DNA of 64,000 bases from Bradyrhizobium erythrophlei (GCF_900129425.1 NZ_LT670817.1:5332001-5396000); one strand, 5' to 3'; shown: positions 37,028 to 45,710, counted from the stretch's first letter. The notes: generated by a model not told the origin, from the sequence alone. Numbers and translations: made by a program.

Positions 37028-38167
37028 TTACCCGTGCACCATGGCCGTCGCCATAGCCGGCTGAGCCGCGGCCGCCATCTGCTTTCGCAACCGCCGCGCT
37101 TTCTTGCGAATGAGCCACGATTGGGTCAGGCGTTCGGTGGTGGCCTTGATCGAGGACAGGAAGCCGAACAGCGCCAGCAGCGCGCCGAACACCCATAGCG
37201 TCAGATTGAACGCGCCGGCCGCCAGCAGCAATGCGCCGCGGCCGAGCAGTTTGAGGATCGCGCGGGTCTGGCCGCCCCTGGATTCCGCCAGCCGCGCGGC
37301 GCGCGCGAGGTCTTCCGGTCCTTCCGCGACTTTCAGGGTATCCTGCGCGGCGCGAAACCCCGCCCTTTCGCCGACGCGACCGACGTCCTTTGCAAGACGG
37401 ACCAGCGCGCCGGCCTTCTCGGCAGAGAACGCGGCCCTGATCGCAGTGACGGTCTGCCCCGGCCGCATCACCGAGCCGGACGCGACCGCGTTCTGCAGCA
37501 CCGGCACATCAACCATGTCGCGCGCCGACCGGCCGGCCCATTCCGTGAGTCCCTCGCCCAGCCGCCCGACCTTGCGGGCATCCTTGACCATGGTGAGGCC
37601 GGCGCGCACCGGCGCCGCGCCGCCAACGGAAACATAGGTCGCCGCCGTCACCACAAGACCCACGGCAGCGAGGCCCAGCACCAGACGATCGGTGTCCTCA
37701 CCCATCGCCAGATGCTTGCCTTCGCGCACCACATCCCTGATGTCGCCGAGCACAAAGAGATCGCCGGCGACCGTGCCCGACAGGCTCGCGACATCGTCGG
37801 CGTTTCCGGTCACAAGACCGGTGGCAAAGCGTTTGGCACGATGCGACGCCGAATTTTCTTCCGCGACCGCATCGCTCACACGCCGCGAAAGATCGTCGCT
37901 CAGGGAAATGTTTTTCTCCCTGGCGAGGTCGACAAAGCTATCGGCGAGATCGGCGTCGCCGGCGGTCAGCGCGGCCTCGATATTCCCGGCGATGACGGCG
38001 GCATTGTTCCGCAGGGCAGAATTGAGCTCGAGATCGGAGAGTTCGGCCGGATCATCCTGCGCCGCCAGGATGGCACCGGCGTCGCGCGCGTGCGGCCACA
38101 GCAGCGCGCACCCCAGTGCGCACACCGCGGTGCCAGCCAATGCCGAACCGATCCCCAACCGTTTCAT
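37028..38167 (-). CDS. Membrane-associated protein of unknown function
   Basis: A 380-residue protein with an N-terminal signal anchor (LGIGSALAGTAVCALGCALL). A mainly helical middle follows. Hydrophobic segments lie near residues 175-195 (LVLGLAAVGLVVTAATYVSV) and 325-350 (GALLLAAGAFNLTLWVFGAL), and the C-terminus is highly basic (RKKARRLRKQ). I do not recognise a family. The ATG at 38167 directly precedes the hydrophobic segment and is preferred over 38206. Confidence 0.75.
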   Translation of the reverse strand: MKRLGIGSALAGTAVCALGCALLWPHARDAGAILAAQDDPAELSDLELNSALRNNAAVIAGNIEAALTAGDADLADSFVDLAREKNISLSDDLSRRVSDAVAEENSASHRAKRFATGLVTGNADDVASLSGTVAGDLFVLGDIRDVVREGKHLAMGEDTDRLVLGLAAVGLVVTAATYVSVGGAAPVRAGLTMVKDARKVGRLGEGLTEWAGRSARDMVDVPVLQNAVASGSVMRPGQTVTAIRAAFSAEKAGALVRLAKDVGRVGERAGFRAAQDTLKVAEGPEDLARAARLAESRGGQTRAILKLLGRGALLLAAGAFNLTLWVFGALLALFGFLSSIKATTERLTQSWLIRKKARRLRKQMAAAAQPAMATAMVHG

Positions 38168-38408
38168 CCGAAATCCGGTGTTTTCGTTTCCTACAATTTC
38201 CCACAATATGGCGTGCCGCTTTTAAGACACAACAGCCCCGACGAAAGAAGGGCTTCTCTGGACGACAAGATTGTGTCGAATTTGCATGAACAAATCAGCA
38301 GTCCGGGCTCTGGGAATCAACGATACCCGCCGATATGGTGCGCGGCATTTCAACGGTGCTGCGTCAGGTTGATTGCGACTGCCTCCATTGCCACTCAAGG
38401 TGAATACA

Positions 38409-38654
38409 ATGTCCGATCATGTCGTTCCGCACTTTCACAACGATGCCGGCGTTTCGGTCATTGAGATCGGCTCGCAGGAATTCATGTGCGTGGGCGCCAA
38501 CCCGCCTTTCGATCACCCGCACGTTTTCCTCGATCTCGGCAACGACAACGAGATTATCTGTCCCTATTGCTCGACCCTGTTTCGTTACGCCGCCGACCTC
38601 GCGCCCGGCCAGGCCCGGCCGCCCGAATGCGTCGTGAAGGACAAGGCCGCCTGA
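38409..38654 (+). CDS. Zinc-finger (CHCC-type) small protein
   Basis: An 81-residue protein of the zf-CHCC family related to mitochondrial NDUFS6. Ligands are visible in order: Cys in EFMCVGAN, His in DHPHVFLD, and the Cys pair in ICPYCSTLF. Alphaproteobacterial homologues occur widely; some are thought to assist complex I. The ATG at 38409 has AAGGTG upstream. The stop is 7 bases before the monooxygenase start, suggesting one transcript. Confidence 0.9.
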   Translation: MSDHVVPHFHNDAGVSVIEIGSQEFMCVGANPPFDHPHVFLDLGNDNEIICPYCSTLFRYAADLAPGQARPPECVVKDKAA

Positions 38655-38661
38655 TCGGCCG

Positions 38662-39864
38662 GTGGCGGCGTCGCGCACCGTCTTCGTCGCCGGGGCCGGG
38701 ATCGGAGGATTGACGGTCTCGCTGGCGCTCGCGGCGCGCGGTTTTCGCGTCGTCATTCTCGAGAAGGCCGAGCGGCTCGAGGAAGCCGGCGCCGGGCTGC
38801 AGCTATCGCCCAACGCCAGCCGCGTGCTGGCCGGGCTGGGATTGCAGCCGCGGCTTGCGGCCCGCGCCGTCATCCCCGAGGCCATCGGCCTGATGAGCGC
38901 GCGAAGCGGCGGTGAAATCATCCGCCTGCCGCTCGGCGAAGCCGCCACGGCGCGCGCCGGCGCTCCCTATTGGGTGGTGCATCGCGCCGACCTGCAGGCG
39001 GCGCTGCAGGCCGAGGTCAACGACCATCCCGACATCGAATTGCGGCTCGGCTGTCAGTTCGAGGACGTCGTGCCCCACGCCAAGGGGCTGACCGTGGTTC
39101 AGCGCAGCGGCATGACGCGCCAGCAGGATCTGGCGCTGGCGCTGGTCGGCGCCGACGGCATCTGGTCCACGGTCCGGCATCATTTGTTTCCGGATGTGCA
39201 GCCGCAATTCTCCGGGCTGATCGCGTGGCGCGGGACGCTCGAGGCCACGCAATTGCCGCGCGAATATACCTCGCCGCGGGTTCAGCTCTGGATGGGACCG
39301 AACGCGCATCTTGTCGCCTATCCGATTTCGGGCGGGCGCCAGATCAATATTGTCGCCGCGGTGCCGGGGACGTGGAACAGGCCGGGCTGGAGCGCGCCCG
39401 GCGACGGCAATGAACTCAAGAGCACGTTCGCATCGTCGCACTGGCCGGGCAACGCGCGGATGATGATCGGCGCCGTCGACGGCTGGCGCAAATGGGCGCT
39501 GTTCACGGTGCCCGACGGCGGCGAATGGACCCAGGGCGCGATCGCGCTGTTGGGCGACGCCGCCCACGCCATGCTGCCGTTTGCCGCGCAAGGCGCGGGA
39601 ATGGCGATCGAGGATGCCGCGGTGCTGGCGAAATGCGTCAGCGAAACCCAGCACGAAGGCGGGCCAACGATGGCCGTCGCGATGCAACGCTACGCACGAC
39701 AGCGCCGCGGACGCGTCGCGCGGGTGCAGCGCGTCGCGCGGCGGAACGGCTGGATCTATCACCTCACCGGCCCGGCCGCGCTCGCGCGCGATCTCGCGAT
39801 CAAGGCGATGGGCGCGAGGCGCATGCTGGCGCGGCAGGACTGGATTTACGACTGGCGGGTTTGA
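38662..39864 (+). CDS. FAD-dependent monooxygenase (salicylate/UbiH-type)
   Basis: A 400-residue class A flavoprotein hydroxylase. The FAD-binding GxGxxG appears as FVAGAGIGGLTVSLALAARG. The DG motif is VGADGIWSTVR and the GD motif GDAAHAMLPFAAQGAGMAIE. It resembles 3-hydroxybenzoate or salicylate hydroxylases; the substrate is not assignable. The start is a GTG, seven bases after the zinc-finger gene. The product should be cytosolic and use NAD(P)H. Confidence 0.9.
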   Translation: MAASRTVFVAGAGIGGLTVSLALAARGFRVVILEKAERLEEAGAGLQLSPNASRVLAGLGLQPRLAARAVIPEAIGLMSARSGGEIIRLPLGEAATARAGAPYWVVHRADLQAALQAEVNDHPDIELRLGCQFEDVVPHAKGLTVVQRSGMTRQQDLALALVGADGIWSTVRHHLFPDVQPQFSGLIAWRGTLEATQLPREYTSPRVQLWMGPNAHLVAYPISGGRQINIVAAVPGTWNRPGWSAPGDGNELKSTFASSHWPGNARMMIGAVDGWRKWALFTVPDGGEWTQGAIALLGDAAHAMLPFAAQGAGMAIEDAAVLAKCVSETQHEGGPTMAVAMQRYARQRRGRVARVQRVARRNGWIYHLTGPAALARDLAIKAMGARRMLARQDWIYDWRV

Positions 39865-39901
39865 CGCGCGCGCGATCCCGCAAGCGTGCCCGCGGCTTGC
39901 C

Positions 39902-40339
39902 TCAATACACCGCGTTGCCGGAGCGCATCTGCTCGCGTTTGTCTTTTTTGGGTGGGGCGGGTGGCGCCGCCAGAGCCGTTCCCGGCGGAGAATCTTGGCA
40001 TTTGTTGCGGCGCCAGTTCTCTTCGAGAAGCCGGCTTTGCGCACGGACGGCGATATAATCGTTGCGATAGGCGAGCTCGGCCACGACAGGACCGGCAACG
40101 CCGGTGTCGGCCTTGGCCATCAGCCCCTGCAACTCCGCCCCGCGGGCGGCGAGGGCCTTGCGTTCGGCCTCCAGTTGCTTGCAATCGTAAAAATCGTATT
40201 TGGCGGGATCGGCGAAGGCGCCGGCGACAAAGCTGTCTCCCATATCCGCGCAGCCGGCGAGCCCGATGGCGAGCGCCAGCAGCGCCGCCACGGCGGCGCC
40301 GCGCGACAAGTGCAGGGTATGGCTGGCTCGGACGATCAT
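39902..40339 (-). CDS. Small lipoprotein of unknown function
   Basis: A 145-residue protein with a lipobox LAGC at the end of a hydrophobic signal (AVAALLALAIGLAGC), so lipid-anchored. The mature part includes FYDCKQLEAERKALAARGAE, an amphipathic helix, and ENWRRNKCQD; the two Cys may pair. The tail is Pro/Lys-rich. The ATG at 40339 is preceded by AAGGTC. It is the last ordinary chromosomal gene before the integrated element. Confidence 0.82.
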   Translation of the reverse strand: MIVRASHTLHLSRGAAVAALLALAIGLAGCADMGDSFVAGAFADPAKYDFYDCKQLEAERKALAARGAELQGLMAKADTGVAGPVVAELAYRNDYIAVRAQSRLLEENWRRNKCQDSPPGTALAAPPAPPKKDKREQMRSGNAVY

Positions 40340-40511
40340 GTGACCTTGGTAAACCGACAACTCTTGAGGTTGCGTAAAGCAGGCGCAGATGTCGGCATTG
40401 AGGCTTTGCCTTAAGCAGCTTGCTCGCCTAATGAAGAGGTGCGTTTTCTTTAAGGCCAGGCTAATTCCACTTGGCCGGAAAACGCGCTAAGTATCTGATC
40501 TCGTGACCAAA

Positions 40512-40550
40512 GCGGGCGTGGCGAAACTGGTAGACGCAACGGACTTAAAT
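40512..40550 (+). pseudogene. 5' half of tRNA-Leu(UAA), fragment A
   Basis: GCGGGCGTGGCGAAACTGGT continues through the D-loop and anticodon arm to GGACTTAAA, which holds the UAA anticodon. Then the sequence departs from any tRNA. No T-arm or 3' acceptor half follows. It marks the probable attachment junction of the element. Confidence 0.8.
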
Positions 40551-40800
40551 TGCCTTGCGCCCCCTGAAAGGTCTCATCTTTTTTGGAAAACGCGATCTCG
40601 CTTTCGGCATCAACCTGCCGGAAGAAGCGAGATTTGGAAAACATTTTTGGGGGCCTCTGATGGCCCTCACATTTGACACGCTGCTTGCGGCCATGCGCAC
40701 CGCGCGCGCGTAGAGAGTTACCGGATGACTCTACAGCATCCTGTACCGTTGTTGTCGGACAGGCTGCCGACCGGGCTAAACCAGCGCGCGACGCCCTGTA

Positions 40801-41076
40801 TCAGTCTGGGTAGCACCAGATTGTATCGCAGCTTCTAGTCTCATTAGCCGCAGGGTTGGACAGCTTAGCCGCAGGGTTGGATGGCCCGCCACCTTTACTG
40901 TAGCCGTCGCGCATTCGCGGGGCTGCATAGGAGGGCTCCCTCAACTGATCATAGGCTCGATCCCAACGGTGATGGCCTCGACCAGTGCGCATCTGATGCT
41001 CTGATGCTGTCGCCATTTGCACCGCCGATCCGGCAATCAGCAATGCACCGAGAATAGTGAAAGCTGCTTTTCGCAT
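40801..41076 (-). CDS. Small exported protein between the two tRNA fragments
   Basis: A 91-residue protein with a signal peptide (AFTILGALLIAGSAVQMATA). The mature part is His/Arg/Pro-rich (HHRWDRAYDQLREPSYAAPR) and has an internal duplication, NPAAKLSNPAAN. It ends with a Cys pair (RSCDTIWCYPD). Similar short exported proteins are common in Bradyrhizobium; function unknown. The ATG at 41076 has GGAGACTAGG upstream. It is the only gene between the two tRNA-Leu fragments. Confidence 0.7.
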   Translation of the reverse strand: MRKAAFTILGALLIAGSAVQMATASEHQMRTGRGHHRWDRAYDQLREPSYAAPRMRDGYSKGGGPSNPAAKLSNPAANETRSCDTIWCYPD

Positions 41077-41223
41077 CCTAGTCTCCGTTAGTGGACACTC
41101 CGGCGAGGCGACAGGGCCCGCGTTGTGCGTCGGGTCTCTCGACAAATAACATTGGAGAATGCTGTCGCTGGTTATGCTTAGATGCTCGCCCTTCACGTTT
41201 TGGCAGAGTCACTCCATTCTTGC

Positions 41224-41295
41224 TTATCGTCCTATCAACCTTATCGTCCTATCTTATCGTCCTATCCACGCGACACCTTTCCACGCGACACCTTG
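41224..41295. repeat. Short tandem repeats, two unit types
   Basis: TTATCGTCCTATC occurs three times (41224, 41241, 41254), followed by two copies of CACGCGACACCTT (41267 and 41282). They lie in the gene-free 41077-41555 stretch, upstream of the small exported protein on the minus strand. Confidence 0.75.
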
Positions 41296-41555
41296 TCGCC
41301 GATCTCTGAGGGTACTCGGTTCCGCCACGCCGTCTTCCACTCACGACACGCGAGACGAACAAACCCGTCCGAAAAATTAAAATATCGCCTGCAGTCATCC
41401 CATCCGCGCTACACCACGCCGCCCCGCATCGCGGAACGCGGTACGGTGCTTGAAGGACGCCTCGTGAACAGATTTCGCACCGGTTTGGAAAACGCCCACC
41501 GAGTTTTGGAAAACAGCCGTTGCCCGAAGCCGAAAAAACGTTATGAAACAACGGC

Positions 41556-41594
41556 GCGGACGTGGCGGAACTGGTAGACGCAAGGGACTTAAAA
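41556..41594 (+). pseudogene. 5' half of tRNA-Leu(UAA), fragment B
   Basis: GCGGACGTGGCGGAACTGGT through GGGACTTAAAA: a second, divergent tRNA-Leu 5' half in the same orientation as fragment A. The 100 bases after each fragment are also related (TGAAA..TCTCAT against TGAAA..ACTCAT, then the decamer repeats). The 3' half is again missing. It lies 107 bases from the end of the integrase gene. Confidence 0.8.
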
Positions 41595-41701
41595 TTCTTT
41601 GCTGCCTTTGAAAATACTCATGTTTTCTGCAAAACCGCGGTCGTAGCGACGACCAAAACCGATGGAACGAGACGAGGTTTGCAAAACATCTGAATCGGGC
41701 A

Positions 41702-42850
41702 TCAGGCTTCCCGCTTCACCCTCTGAAATGCTCGGATGACATTGGCCTCGGCCTCGACGTGGCGCGTATAGTGAGCCCCCATCCTTTCCGACTTATCGCC
41801 CAGTAGATCGGCGATCTCCGAATTGGTCGCGCCGCCGGTTCGCTTCCACCATGCCGCATAGGAGACGCGAAGGCCGTGCAAGGTTGTTCCGGCGCCTATC
41901 AGGCCCTCTCGCTCCAAGTCGCGCAAAAAGTGGCTGACACGGGTCTGCATCTCTTTCTCGCTCGCCCATACCGTCCCGTCATCGCGCACGGCGATCAGAG
42001 GGGATGACCGGCTGACGCCGGCAAGGAAGTCCTGCAACTCCTGCATCGCCGGGCTGTAGACGCTCTGCTTGTTCTTCCGGGTCATGAAACGGAAGGCCAT
42101 GCCGGTCAATTCGTCCGGCTTATATTGTTTCCAGCCGGCGACCACGATGCTTTGGCCCCGGAGGCCGCCGTACCGGGCCAGCATCAGCGGGATCTTTACC
42201 TCCATCGGAGCGTGAGCCAGTGCCGCCGGCAGTTCGTCGGCAAACCACTCCCGGTTGGCGTTGGGGTCAGCGTCGTGAGCCTTGTCCATGCCAAGGCATG
42301 GGTTGCTGGTCAGGCCCCTGCCGCGGCGCTTCACGCCCTGCGAGAACATTGACGAGAGGGCCGATATCATCTTGTCAGCAAAGCGCGGCCATTTCCTTTG
42401 CGCGCATTCGTCGCGGAGCTCATAAAGGTCGGTTGTCGTGATCCCGGACAGCAGCACATCAAATTCATCTCGAAGGTATTCGAACGCGGCTAGGTAATCC
42501 TTGCGTGTGGCTTGCGCCAATTTCTTCCACTTCGGATAACCGGCCTTTGCATCGCCAGCGTCACCGCCAGTTTCTGCCTTTGCCGCATCCTTGCGGTCGA
42601 TATCTCCGTTCGTGAACCAATGCACCAGGCCGCCCAGAGTGTCGGCGGCAAACGTGCTGGCGGCCCGCGCGCGGGTCCGAGGCCGATTGTAGGCCTGCAT
42701 GAAGGCGGGCTCGCCCAATTGCTGCAATAGCGCTTCGCGCGTCCCCTCGAAACCTTTCATGAGGACTTCACCGTTGGACCGGCGATAGACGTACCATCGC
42801 CCCCGCGACTTGACGATATTGAGTCCCTCAAGACGCACTTTGACCACCAT
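41702..42850 (-). CDS. Tyrosine integrase of the element
   Basis: A 382-residue phage-type integrase. The core domain has the first catalytic Arg in ARYGGLRGQSI, His-x-x-Arg in LHGLRVSYAAW and the Tyr in GAHYTRH. At the position of the usual second His, the sequence is LLGDKSERMG, with Asp instead. The ATG at 42850 has GGGGAG upstream and overlaps the excisionase-like gene. It reads toward the tRNA fragments, as expected for an integrase beside its attachment site. Confidence 0.93.
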   Translation of the reverse strand: MVVKVRLEGLNIVKSRGRWYVYRRSNGEVLMKGFEGTREALLQQLGEPAFMQAYNRPRTRARAASTFAADTLGGLVHWFTNGDIDRKDAAKAETGGDAGDAKAGYPKWKKLAQATRKDYLAAFEYLRDEFDVLLSGITTTDLYELRDECAQRKWPRFADKMISALSSMFSQGVKRRGRGLTSNPCLGMDKAHDADPNANREWFADELPAALAHAPMEVKIPLMLARYGGLRGQSIVVAGWKQYKPDELTGMAFRFMTRKNKQSVYSPAMQELQDFLAGVSRSSPLIAVRDDGTVWASEKEMQTRVSHFLRDLEREGLIGAGTTLHGLRVSYAAWWKRTGGATNSEIADLLGDKSERMGAHYTRHVEAEANVIRAFQRVKREA

Positions 42851-43079
42851 GTACTCGCTCCCCAAGGCGCCTGCCGGCCGGGGATGGTTGCGCGTTCGGG
42901 TCCAGAGATGAAAGCCAAGCGTCAAGGCCAGCCCTCAAATATCTATGGCCCCTTGTGGATTGCGTGAACTCGATGGGCTTTACCGGACATTTCTTTTTGA
43001 ATGTATCGACGCATAGGCCAGAGTATTCGGCCGCCTGATCCAGCCGAAGTGCAGCGGGCCAATAAGGCGCATCCGTCAT
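42828..43079 (-). CDS. Excisionase-like helix-turn-helix protein
   Basis: An 83-residue protein. Residues 10-50 (LRLDQAAEYSGLCVDTFKKK) resemble the MerR/AlpA-type helix-turn-helix used by excisionases, followed by RGHRYLRAGLDAWLSSLD. Its 3' end overlaps the integrase start by 23 bases, a coupling typical of xis-int pairs. It probably controls directionality and represses the integrase, by analogy. Confidence 0.75.
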   Translation of the reverse strand: MTDAPYWPAALRLDQAAEYSGLCVDTFKKKCPVKPIEFTQSTRGHRYLRAGLDAWLSSLDPNAQPSPAGRRLGERVHGGQSAS

Positions 43080-43390
43080 CGGAGAGCCCCCGCGATCCGC
43101 CAAACGGTTGCGGTCATCCCGCTTTCATTTTTCCGCCGGCCACCAGTCTGCTTAATCTTGCCAAAGCGCTTCAACTCACTAACGCGCGGCCGAACGCTCA
43201 AAACCGAAAGGTTGAGATCCTTTGCAACTTCGTCCGCGGTCGCACCGCCGGGATATTGAGCGATCTGCGCAAGCACAGCAGCCCGCCTTTTGTTGGCTGT
43301 GCTGCCCATGGCTTCCGCGGCTTGTTCGGAAGGCCCCGAGACCTTGAAGCCGGGCGCGTCAGGATAAATCAGTTCCGACATTCTGCTCAT
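43076..43390 (-). CDS. Winged-helix DNA-binding protein
   Basis: A 104-residue protein. The segment ADEVAKDLNLSVLSVRPRVS followed by ELKRFGKIKQTGGRRKN is a winged helix with wing. The ATG overlaps the stop of the replication protein (ATGA at 43387-43390), and its stop overlaps the start of the excisionase-like gene. It is probably a phage regulator; the target is unknown. Confidence 0.75.
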   Translation of the reverse strand: MSRMSELIYPDAPGFKVSGPSEQAAEAMGSTANKRRAAVLAQIAQYPGGATADEVAKDLNLSVLSVRPRVSELKRFGKIKQTGGRRKNESGMTATVWRIAGALR

Positions 43391-44286
43391 GCCGCACCTT
43401 TTGCGCTTGAAACGGGAGTTAGAAGCAAATGCGAGGGGACAAGGCAGCCAGGTTCGCCGGGTTTTGCCCCCCACACCTCAAGCCATGTTTGGCTGTCTTG
43501 GAAATAGGTCAGCCGCTTTTGCCAATCGCCGTCCGTAAAGGATCGCGGATCGCGGGCAACCGGCACGGGCTCGCCGCCACCGCCTTCCGGCTCATCATGA
43601 TAGGCGCCAGCGTTAAGCCAGCTCGCCGGGTACGGAATGAATTGCCGATCCCGCTTTGAGAGGGCCGGCCAATTAGTCTCGACGGCGAACGCCTTGGTTT
43701 TCGCCATCAAGGCGTCAAGGGTTATCGCTCCCGATCCGATGGCCTTGGCAAAGGCTCGCTTGGCAGCTTGAGGCTGTTTCTTTTTCGGATAGACCGAGTA
43801 CCACTCATCAAAGCCCGAAGGGCTTGGCGGCGGGAGCATCTTCTCTTTAATGCTTATAATGTTTTCTTCTGGCCCATTGCTGGCCCTTTGCTGGCCTTCC
43901 AGTGGCCCGTTTGCTGGCCCTGCCGGGCTGCCGCCATGCTGAAAAACCCCGTAATTGCAGATAGAAATGACGGTTTGAAGCTGGCCCGTTTGAAGGTCTA
44001 TCATTTGCTCTTGCCGCAATTTAGCCAGAAAAGTTCGAACCGATTTATCCGACTTCCATGACCACGCCACGCGCAGGAAAGACCGCGAATAAGTGAGCTG
44101 CCCGCGTTCCAGGCTGACAAGCTGCTGTGATCGCCCGTTGCGGACCATGACTTGCATGGGTCGCCATGCCGCGTTTGATATCAGCCAAAGCCAAGCCTCG
44201 CGGGGAGACAGGGGGCGGCCATCATCAAACATCGGATGATCGAAAATCGAGCGGGCGACGTTGATATGTCCGGTTACAGCGCGCAT
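43387..44286 (-). CDS. Phage replication initiator / helicase-loader-like protein
   Basis: A 299-residue protein. The N-terminal 110 residues (LSPREAWLWLISNAAW, LVSLERGQLTYSRSFLRVAW) look like the winged-helix domain of phage replication proteins. The C-terminal part has DEWYSVYPKKKQPQAAKRAF and PYPASWLNAGAYHDEP, a module found in replication proteins that work with DnaB. Position directly after dnaB with a TGATG overlap supports that role. The origin-binding site is not identified. Confidence 0.8.
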   Translation of the reverse strand: MRAVTGHINVARSIFDHPMFDDGRPLSPREAWLWLISNAAWRPMQVMVRNGRSQQLVSLERGQLTYSRSFLRVAWSWKSDKSVRTFLAKLRQEQMIDLQTGQLQTVISICNYGVFQHGGSPAGPANGPLEGQQRASNGPEENIISIKEKMLPPPSPSGFDEWYSVYPKKKQPQAAKRAFAKAIGSGAITLDALMAKTKAFAVETNWPALSKRDRQFIPYPASWLNAGAYHDEPEGGGGEPVPVARDPRSFTDGDWQKRLTYFQDSQTWLEVWGAKPGEPGCLVPSHLLLTPVSSAKGAA

Positions 44287-45710
44287 CAAATGCCCTCCTG
44301 ATCGCGGACGGCATTGCAAGCGATGTTGCAGAACAGATGCACCGTGCCCGTTGGGCCGTTGCGTTGCTTGGCAACGATGGCCTCTAGCTGGTCTTTGGCG
44401 TCTATCAGACGGTCAACCCGGGCGGCCTCTTGCTCCGCATTCGCGCCGGTCGATCGCTCAAGATAATAGGCCTCGCGGTACACAAAAATGATTGCGTCCG
44501 CGTCTTGCTCGATGGTTCCAGAGTCACGCAAATCCGCCATCGTTGGCCGCTTATCGTCGCGGCTTTCGAGGGCGCGGGACAGTTGCGCCAGCGCGATAAC
44601 GGGAACATCCAGCTCTTTCGCGAGCCCCTTCAATGCGGCGGAAATTTCGCCAACCTCATTGACGCGGGCGCCGGAATAGCGATTGGACGGCCTGACAATG
44701 TGCATGTGATCGACAATAACCGGCCCGAGCCGCAGCCCTTGACGTTCCAGGGTTTGCTTATGCCTGCGAGCCCGAGCCGCGATCTGCGAAACGGTCAGTC
44801 CCGGCGCCGGGTCGATCTTTAGCGGCCAATCGCGTTGCTGCCGTGCGGCTTCAATGACGCGCTGCGCTTGCGCGTCGTTTAGAGTGCCGTTCGCAATGTC
44901 ATAGTACGGGATCGGCCTGTTACGCTCAAAAGCGCAATCGGCTAAACTTCGATCCGAAAGGCTCACGTCCCCCATTTCCAGCGACGAAAAAAAGGTAGGT
45001 TCGCCGGCCTCTGCCGTCGCTCGGGCGATGCAAAGCCCCAGCGCTGTTTTGCCCATGCCCGGACGGCCGGCAAGGATGAATAGTTCCCCGCGCTTGAGGC
45101 CGCCGGTTTTGCTATCGAGCCCTCTAAGCCCGCAGCTCATGCCCGCCAGCTTGCCGGGGTTCTGCATCCCGTGCTGCATTCGCGCCAGCGATTTATCGTT
45201 AGCCTCTCGCAAGCTTACTTGCGGCGTCGATCCCGCGGAGGCTTGCATGGCGATTTCGTCTAACAGTTCAATCCCGGCGCCTGCGATATCGGCCGCAGGC
45301 TGGTTGCCCTGAATGCCGAACGACATAGTTTCAACCGTTGCGAGGATCTTCCGCCGATCGGCAAATTCTCGGATTTGCTTCGCATACGCGAGAGCGTTGC
45401 GGGGAACCGAGGCTTCAGCCGCGAGGCGCGCAATATACCGGCGCCGCGTCATCCCCTCAACAATGACTTGATTGGCGTCACCGCCGATCGAAGCAATGAT
45501 AAGAGCCGGCGTCACAACGCCATGCGAGGCGCGGACCTTGGCGATTGCGTCAAAGATTTCGCAATGAAGGGGCTCGAAAAAGTCAGAGGCGGTTAGCTTG
45601 CTCTCGATAATGTCAAACACGCTATTGTTGACCAGCACTGCGCCCAAAATCGCTTGCTCAAGCTCGATACTGTGAAGCGTCGCGCCATCGATGTTTGCGG
45701 GAGCGGTCAT
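44286..45710 (-). CDS. Replicative DNA helicase, DnaB family
   Basis: A 474-residue hexameric helicase for element replication. The N-terminal DnaB domain begins SIELEQAILGAVLVNNSVFD. Walker A is AGRPGMGKTALG and Walker B VIVDHMHIV. Downstream motifs (LAQLSRALESRDDKRPTMAD, DSGTIEQDADAIIFVYREAY) are typical of RecA-fold DnaB. It is coupled to its neighbours by ATGA and TGATG overlaps on both sides. The organism would have its own chromosomal dnaB, so this copy is accessory. Confidence 0.95.
   Translation of the reverse strand: MTAPANIDGATLHSIELEQAILGAVLVNNSVFDIIESKLTASDFFEPLHCEIFDAIAKVRASHGVVTPALIIASIGGDANQVIVEGMTRRRYIARLAAEASVPRNALAYAKQIREFADRRKILATVETMSFGIQGNQPAADIAGAGIELLDEIAMQASAGSTPQVSLREANDKSLARMQHGMQNPGKLAGMSCGLRGLDSKTGGLKRGELFILAGRPGMGKTALGLCIARATAEAGEPTFFSSLEMGDVSLSDRSLADCAFERNRPIPYYDIANGTLNDAQAQRVIEAARQQRDWPLKIDPAPGLTVSQIAARARRHKQTLERQGLRLGPVIVDHMHIVRPSNRYSGARVNEVGEISAALKGLAKELDVPVIALAQLSRALESRDDKRPTMADLRDSGTIEQDADAIIFVYREAYYLERSTGANAEQEAARVDRLIDAKDQLEAIVAKQRNGPTGTVHLFCNIACNAVRDQEGI

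Larger units (their letters stand above)
40582..41687. repeat. Six copies of a TTTGSAAAAC-type decamer (candidate integrase arm sites)
   Basis: TTTGGAAAAC occurs at 40582-40591, 40633-40642, 41484-41493 and 41505-41514; TTTGCAAAAC at 41678-41687; TCTGCAAAAC at 41626-41635. All are in the same orientation. They flank the two tRNA fragments and stop just before the integrase gene. Confidence 0.65.

Noticed and set aside
38803..40098. 431-codon minus-strand frame opposite the flavin monooxygenase
   Set aside because: The plus strand has the complete FAD-binding motifs; the minus frame has shadow composition.
41224..41295. CRISPR-like array
   Set aside because: Units are contiguous or spaced by only a few bases, there are no spacers of constant length, and no cas genes are in the window.
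40512..41700. Group I intron splitting a tRNA-Leu(UAA), as in cyanobacteria
   Set aside because: No 3' tRNA half (T-arm, acceptor end) could be found after either fragment, and an integrase gene follows directly, so attachment-site fragments explain the data better.
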